From Xanthobacteraceae bacterium (lineage in GTDB: Bacteria > Pseudomonadota > Alphaproteobacteria > Rhizobiales > Xanthobacteraceae), in assembly GCA_030043285.1 (NCBI GenBank), contig JASHXZ010000474.1, forward strand, positions 1-9,164: 9,164 bases of DNA. Reading direction: 5' to 3'. Of the stretch, positions 6,605 to 9,164 are shown piece by piece (within the stretch, counting starts at the first letter, position 1; each line of letters begins with the position of its first letter). The position numbers and the translations under genes were made by a program. Below the pieces are notes generated by a model. That model had not been told where the DNA came from and ran no database searches. It saw only the letters and a list, made by a program, of their open reading frames with translations.

Positions 6605-7525
6605 TTACGTCTTGGCAACGCCGATCCGCTTGATTTCCCATTCCAACTCGACGCCGGAATTGTCCTTGACGCGGCTACGCACCGTTTCGCCGAGGGTCTC
6701 GATGTCGGCTGAGCTGGCGTTGCCGAGATTGATCAAGAAATTGCAGTGCATCGGCGAGACCTGCGCGTCGCCGACGCGAAGGCCGCGGCAGCCGGCGGCG
6801 TCGATCAGCTGCCAGGCTTTTTGGCCGGGCGGATTCTTGAACGTCGAGCCGCCGGTGCGGCTTTTCACCGGCTGGGTGTCGCCGCGCGATTTGGTGATGC
6901 GCTCCATCTCGGCGGCAATGGCGGCCGGATCGCCGCACTCGCCGGCGAACACGGCTTGGGTGAAAATGTAATCGTCGGGCGCGCCGCAATGGCGGTAGGC
7001 GTAATGCATGTCGGCGTTGTTGAGCACGTGGACGCCGCCGTGGCGGTCGACCGCGCGGGCGTCGACAAGTACGTCCTTGGTCTCGCGCCCATAGGCGCCG
7101 CCGTTCATGCGTAGCGCGCCGCCGACCCCGCCCGGAATGCCGCACAGGAACGCCAACCCGCCAACGCCGGCTTGCTGCGCCGCGCGCGCAACCTTGACGT
7201 CGGGCACCGCGGTGCCGGCGCGAATCCTGAGCCCGTCGAGCGCGACCTCGTTGAAGCCGCGGCCGAGCCTGATGGTCACGCCGGGCACGCCGCCATCGCG
7301 CACGATGAGGTTCGAGCCGAGCCCGACGACGATCACCGGCACCTCGGCGGAAAGCTGAGACAGAAAATAGGAAAGGTCGGCCTCGTCTTCCGGGATGAAC
7401 AAAGCCTGCGCCGGCCCCCCGACGCGAAACCACGTCAATTCGGCGAGCGACTGGTTCGCCAACAACCGGCCACGCAGCTTCGGCATGATCGATTTCAGCT
7501 CGGCAACGATATCGGCAAAACTCAT
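6605..7525 (-). CDS. murB: UDP-N-acetylenolpyruvoylglucosamine reductase (MurB)
   Basis: This cytoplasmic FAD enzyme uses NADPH to reduce UDP-GlcNAc-enolpyruvate to UDP-MurNAc. The 306-aa product has the FAD-binding core with [12 protein letters not shown] (68-79) and [18 protein letters not shown] (129-146). Catalytic residues can be placed by motif: Tyr177-Arg178 in YRHC, Ser227 in GGSTFKNP as the proton donor to the enol, and Glu297 in LEWEIKRIG near the C-terminus. The length and the compact C-terminal domain fit the type II MurB of alphaproteobacteria rather than the longer E. coli type. ATG at 7525 overlaps the stop of the upstream amidotransferase gene as ATGA, so translation is probably coupled. 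Codons upstream in the same frame are open but encode nothing MurB-like. It is the last gene of the murC segment before the 223-nt leader of the signalling island. Confidence 0.96.
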   Translation of the reverse strand: MSFADIVAELKSIMPKLRGRLLANQSLAELTWFRVGGPAQALFIPEDEADLSYFLSQLSAEVPVIVVGLGSNLIVRDGGVPGVTIRLGRGFNEVALDGLRIRAGTAVPDVKVARAAQQAGVGGLAFLCGIPGGVGGALRMNGGAYGRETKDVLVDARAVDRHGGVHVLNNADMHYAYRHCGAPDDYIFTQAVFAGECGDPAAIAAEMERITKSRGDTQPVKSRTGGSTFKNPPGQKAWQLIDAAGCRGLRVGDAQVSPMHCNFLINLGNASSADIETLGETVRSRVKDNSGVELEWEIKRIGVAKT

Positions 7526-8232
7526 GCGGCCGCTCCGGCGAGCGAATCGAGCCACGATGCGAGCACGCCTCGCCCGATCTCGCGCACCGCCGGGCCGACT
7601 GTGCGGGCCTGCTCGCGCAAATCGCGCGGATCGAGGCCGGCCTTGTTCAACTCGACGGTATGACCGACCAGCCACGCCTCGAAGCGAGCCGGCTCGGTCT
7701 CCAGATGAAATTGCAGGGCGAGCTGCGCCGGCGTGCGCGCAAACGCCTGCACCGGGCAATGCGCCGTCGAGGCCAGGGATTTGCAGCCGGCCGGCAGCTC
7801 GCAATTGTCGCCATGCCAATGCAGCACCGGCGAGGCGCCGAGCGGCGCCAGCACCGAGCGGCGGCCGGCTTCGCTCAAGGTCAGCGGCGCCCAGCCGATT
7901 TCCTTGGCCGGCCCGGGCGCAACGCGCGCGCCCAAAGCCGCCGCCATCATCTGGGCGCCAAGACAGATGCCGAGCGTCGGCTTATCGGTCTGGAGTCGCG
8001 CCGCGACCGCGGCAATTTCACTGGTGATGAACGGGTACGCATCAGTCTCGTAAACACCGATCGGTCCACCCAGAACGATGACAAGATCGGGCCCAACCAG
8101 CGTATCGGCCTCGAACGAATCGATGCCGGCGTCGTGATAACGAATGTCATAGCCGCGCGCGCCGACCAGCGGACCTAAAAGTCCGAGGTCTTCGAAAGCG
8201 ACGTGGCGAACCGCAAGGCAGCTCTTCGTCAT
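7522..8232 (-). CDS. Class I glutamine amidotransferase (GMP-synthase-like domain), substrate unknown
   Basis: This is a 236-aa stand-alone class I glutamine amidotransferase, the type that splits glutamine to deliver ammonia or trims gamma-glutamyl compounds. The visible catalytic set is Cys90 in LGICLGAQ, and His176 and Glu178 in [16 protein letters not shown] (53-62) is the oxyanion-strand region and [14 protein letters not shown] (136-149) is typical of GuaA-like stand-alone members such as E. coli YfeJ. No synthetase domain is attached. ATG 8232 is supported by TGAGG with an 8-nt spacer, which itself overlaps the murC stop codon; the frame stays open upstream inside murC but is not needed. 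It lies 10 nt after murC and overlaps murB by ATGA, so it is embedded in the mur transcript. That suggests a role tied to cell-wall precursors, but this is inference: the family is broad, including nucleotide, amine and gamma-glutamyl metabolism. Confidence 0.88.
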   Translation of the reverse strand: MTKSCLAVRHVAFEDLGLLGPLVGARGYDIRYHDAGIDSFEADTLVGPDLVIVLGGPIGVYETDAYPFITSEIAAVAARLQTDKPTLGICLGAQMMAAALGARVAPGPAKEIGWAPLTLSEAGRRSVLAPLGASPVLHWHGDNCELPAGCKSLASTAHCPVQAFARTPAQLALQFHLETEPARFEAWLVGHTVELNKAGLDPRDLREQARTVGPAVREIGRGVLASWLDSLAGAAA

Positions 8233-8245
8233 CGCGGCCGCCTCA
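8233..8245 (-). promoter_or_regulatory. Ribosome binding site overlapping the murC stop
   Basis: Minus-strand TGAGG (8245-8241) uses the murC TGA stop as part of the Shine-Dalgarno sequence. It lies 8 nt before the amidotransferase ATG at 8232. It fixes that start and implies that ribosomes ending murC feed the next gene. Confidence 0.65.
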
Positions 8246-9164
8246 CGTGGATAGCGCCGCCAGTTCGCCCGGCAGCGCGTAAGCCCATTGGGTGATCGAG
8301 CCGGCGCCGAGGCAGACAACGTAGTCGCCCGAGGCCGCCATGCCGGCGACGAGCCCGGCGAGCTGCTCCGGACCGTCCAGCGCGACGACGCGGCGGTGGC
8401 CGTGAGTGCGCAAGCCCTGCACCAGCGCATCGCGGTCGACACCGGCGATCGGCACCTCGCCGGCGGGATAAACATTGGCGACGATCACCGCGTCGGCGTC
8501 ATTGAAGCAACTGCAGAACTGCTCGAACAGGGTGGCGAGCCGCGTGTAGCGGTGCGGCTGCATCACCGCAATCACCTGCCCCTTGGTCGATTCGCGCGCG
8601 GCGCGCAGCACCGCGGCGATCTCGACCGGATGGTGGCCGTAATCGTCGACGATGGTGACGCCGTTCCAGATGCCGGTGCGGGTGAAGCGCCGGCGCACGC
8701 CGCCGAAATTGCCGAGCGCGCCCCGGATCACATCGTCGCCGACGCCAAGCTCGCGCGCCACCGCGATTGCGGCGGTGGCGTTGAGCGCGTTGTGCCGGCC
8801 GGGCATCGGCAGCGTAAGATTTTTCAGCTCACGCACCGACTGGCCGGTGCGATCGCGGAACAGGATCGTGAACAGTGAAGAGCCGCCGGCATGCGAGACC
8901 TCGACCAGGCGCACGTCGGCTTGCGGGTTCTCGCCGTAGGTGACGACGCGGCGATCCTCGATGCGACCGACCAGGCTCTGCACCACCGGATGATCGGTGC
9001 ACATCACCGCATAGCCGTAGAACGGCACGTTCTCGACAAAGCCGCGAAACGCTTCCTGCACCGCGTCGAAGGTTTGGAAATAATCGAGGTGCTCGGGATC
9101 CACATTGGTGACGATGGCGATGTCGGTCGGCAGTTTGAGGAAGGTGCCGTCGGATTCGTCGGCC
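8243..9164 (-). CDS. murC: UDP-N-acetylmuramate--L-alanine ligase (MurC), C-terminal two-thirds
   Basis: MurC is the cytoplasmic ATP-dependent Mur ligase that adds L-Ala to UDP-MurNAc, the first step of stem-peptide assembly. The frame is open to the right edge. The 306 visible residues lack the N-terminal UDP-binding domain and the ATP P-loop of a family usually near 460-470 aa. Counting from the edge, [12 protein letters not shown] (1-12) and [12 protein letters not shown] (18-29) belong to the central ATPase domain. [15 protein letters not shown] (122-136) and [12 protein letters not shown] (153-164) follow. The C-terminal domain has [13 protein letters not shown] (172-184), QPHRYTR (202-208) and [11 protein letters not shown] (284-294). 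A GTG at 9103 is internal and not a real start. murG and ftsW would be expected further upstream. The amidotransferase gene follows after 10 nt. Confidence 0.96.
   Translation of the reverse strand, partial: ADESDGTFLKLPTDIAIVTNVDPEHLDYFQTFDAVQEAFRGFVENVPFYGYAVMCTDHPVVQSLVGRIEDRRVVTYGENPQADVRLVEVSHAGGSSLFTILFRDRTGQSVRELKNLTLPMPGRHNALNATAAIAVARELGVGDDVIRGALGNFGGVRRRFTRTGIWNGVTIVDDYGHHPVEIAAVLRAARESTKGQVIAVMQPHRYTRLATLFEQFCSCFNDADAVIVANVYPAGEVPIAGVDRDALVQGLRTHGHRRVVALDGPEQLAGLVAGMAASGDYVVCLGAGSITQWAYALPGELAALST

Noticed and set aside
7526..7819. Open frame upstream of murB in the same frame, seeming to lengthen the protein to 404 aa
   Set aside because: The extra sequence is an out-of-frame reading of the amidotransferase gene. 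MurB begins normally at the ATGA overlap.
7522..8232. Calling the amidotransferase GatD (lipid II amidation subunit) or GuaA
   Set aside because: No MurT partner is present and no GMP synthetase domain is attached. The HWHGD and catalytic motifs fit the wider stand-alone family, so no gene symbol is given.
8233..8475. Extension of the amidotransferase frame into murC
   Set aside because: It overlaps well-conserved MurC C-terminal sequence in another frame, and a good ribosome site supports ATG 8232.

Overview
The window is a high-GC stretch of a bacterial chromosome with every recognisable gene on the minus strand. It is a piece of the division and cell-wall (dcw) cluster in the alphaproteobacterial order murC - murB - ddl - ftsQ - ftsA. 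The FtsA N-terminus, the FtsQ layout and the style of the hybrid histidine kinase (AHDFNN phosphoacceptor box, MASE4-like sensor) suggest Hyphomicrobiales, near Bradyrhizobium or Xanthobacteraceae. The genus cannot be fixed from the sequence alone.

In transcription order (right to left): murC (5' end cut by the window edge) is followed after 10 nt by a class I glutamine amidotransferase gene. That gene overlaps murB by ATGA. A 223-nt leader then precedes a three-gene signalling island: a 956-aa membrane hybrid histidine kinase (multi-pass N-terminus, two PAS domains, HisKA, HATPase, REC) and two stand-alone CheY-like receivers. After a 138-nt gap the dcw order resumes with ddl, ftsQ and the start of ftsA. 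ftsQ and ftsA also overlap by ATGA, and ftsA runs off the left edge.

The conserved genes make and use peptidoglycan precursor. MurC adds L-Ala to UDP-MurNAc, MurB makes UDP-MurNAc from its enolpyruvyl precursor, and Ddl makes D-Ala-D-Ala. FtsQ and FtsA are divisome parts. Two items are not part of the textbook cluster: the amidotransferase coupled between murC and murB, and the kinase/receiver island between murB and ddl. The island has phosphorylation sites but no DNA-binding or other output domain, so its target is not visible here. Its position suggests, without proving, a link to envelope or division state.

There is no gene-free stretch over 300 bases. I see no RNA gene, mobile element, CRISPR array or attachment site.
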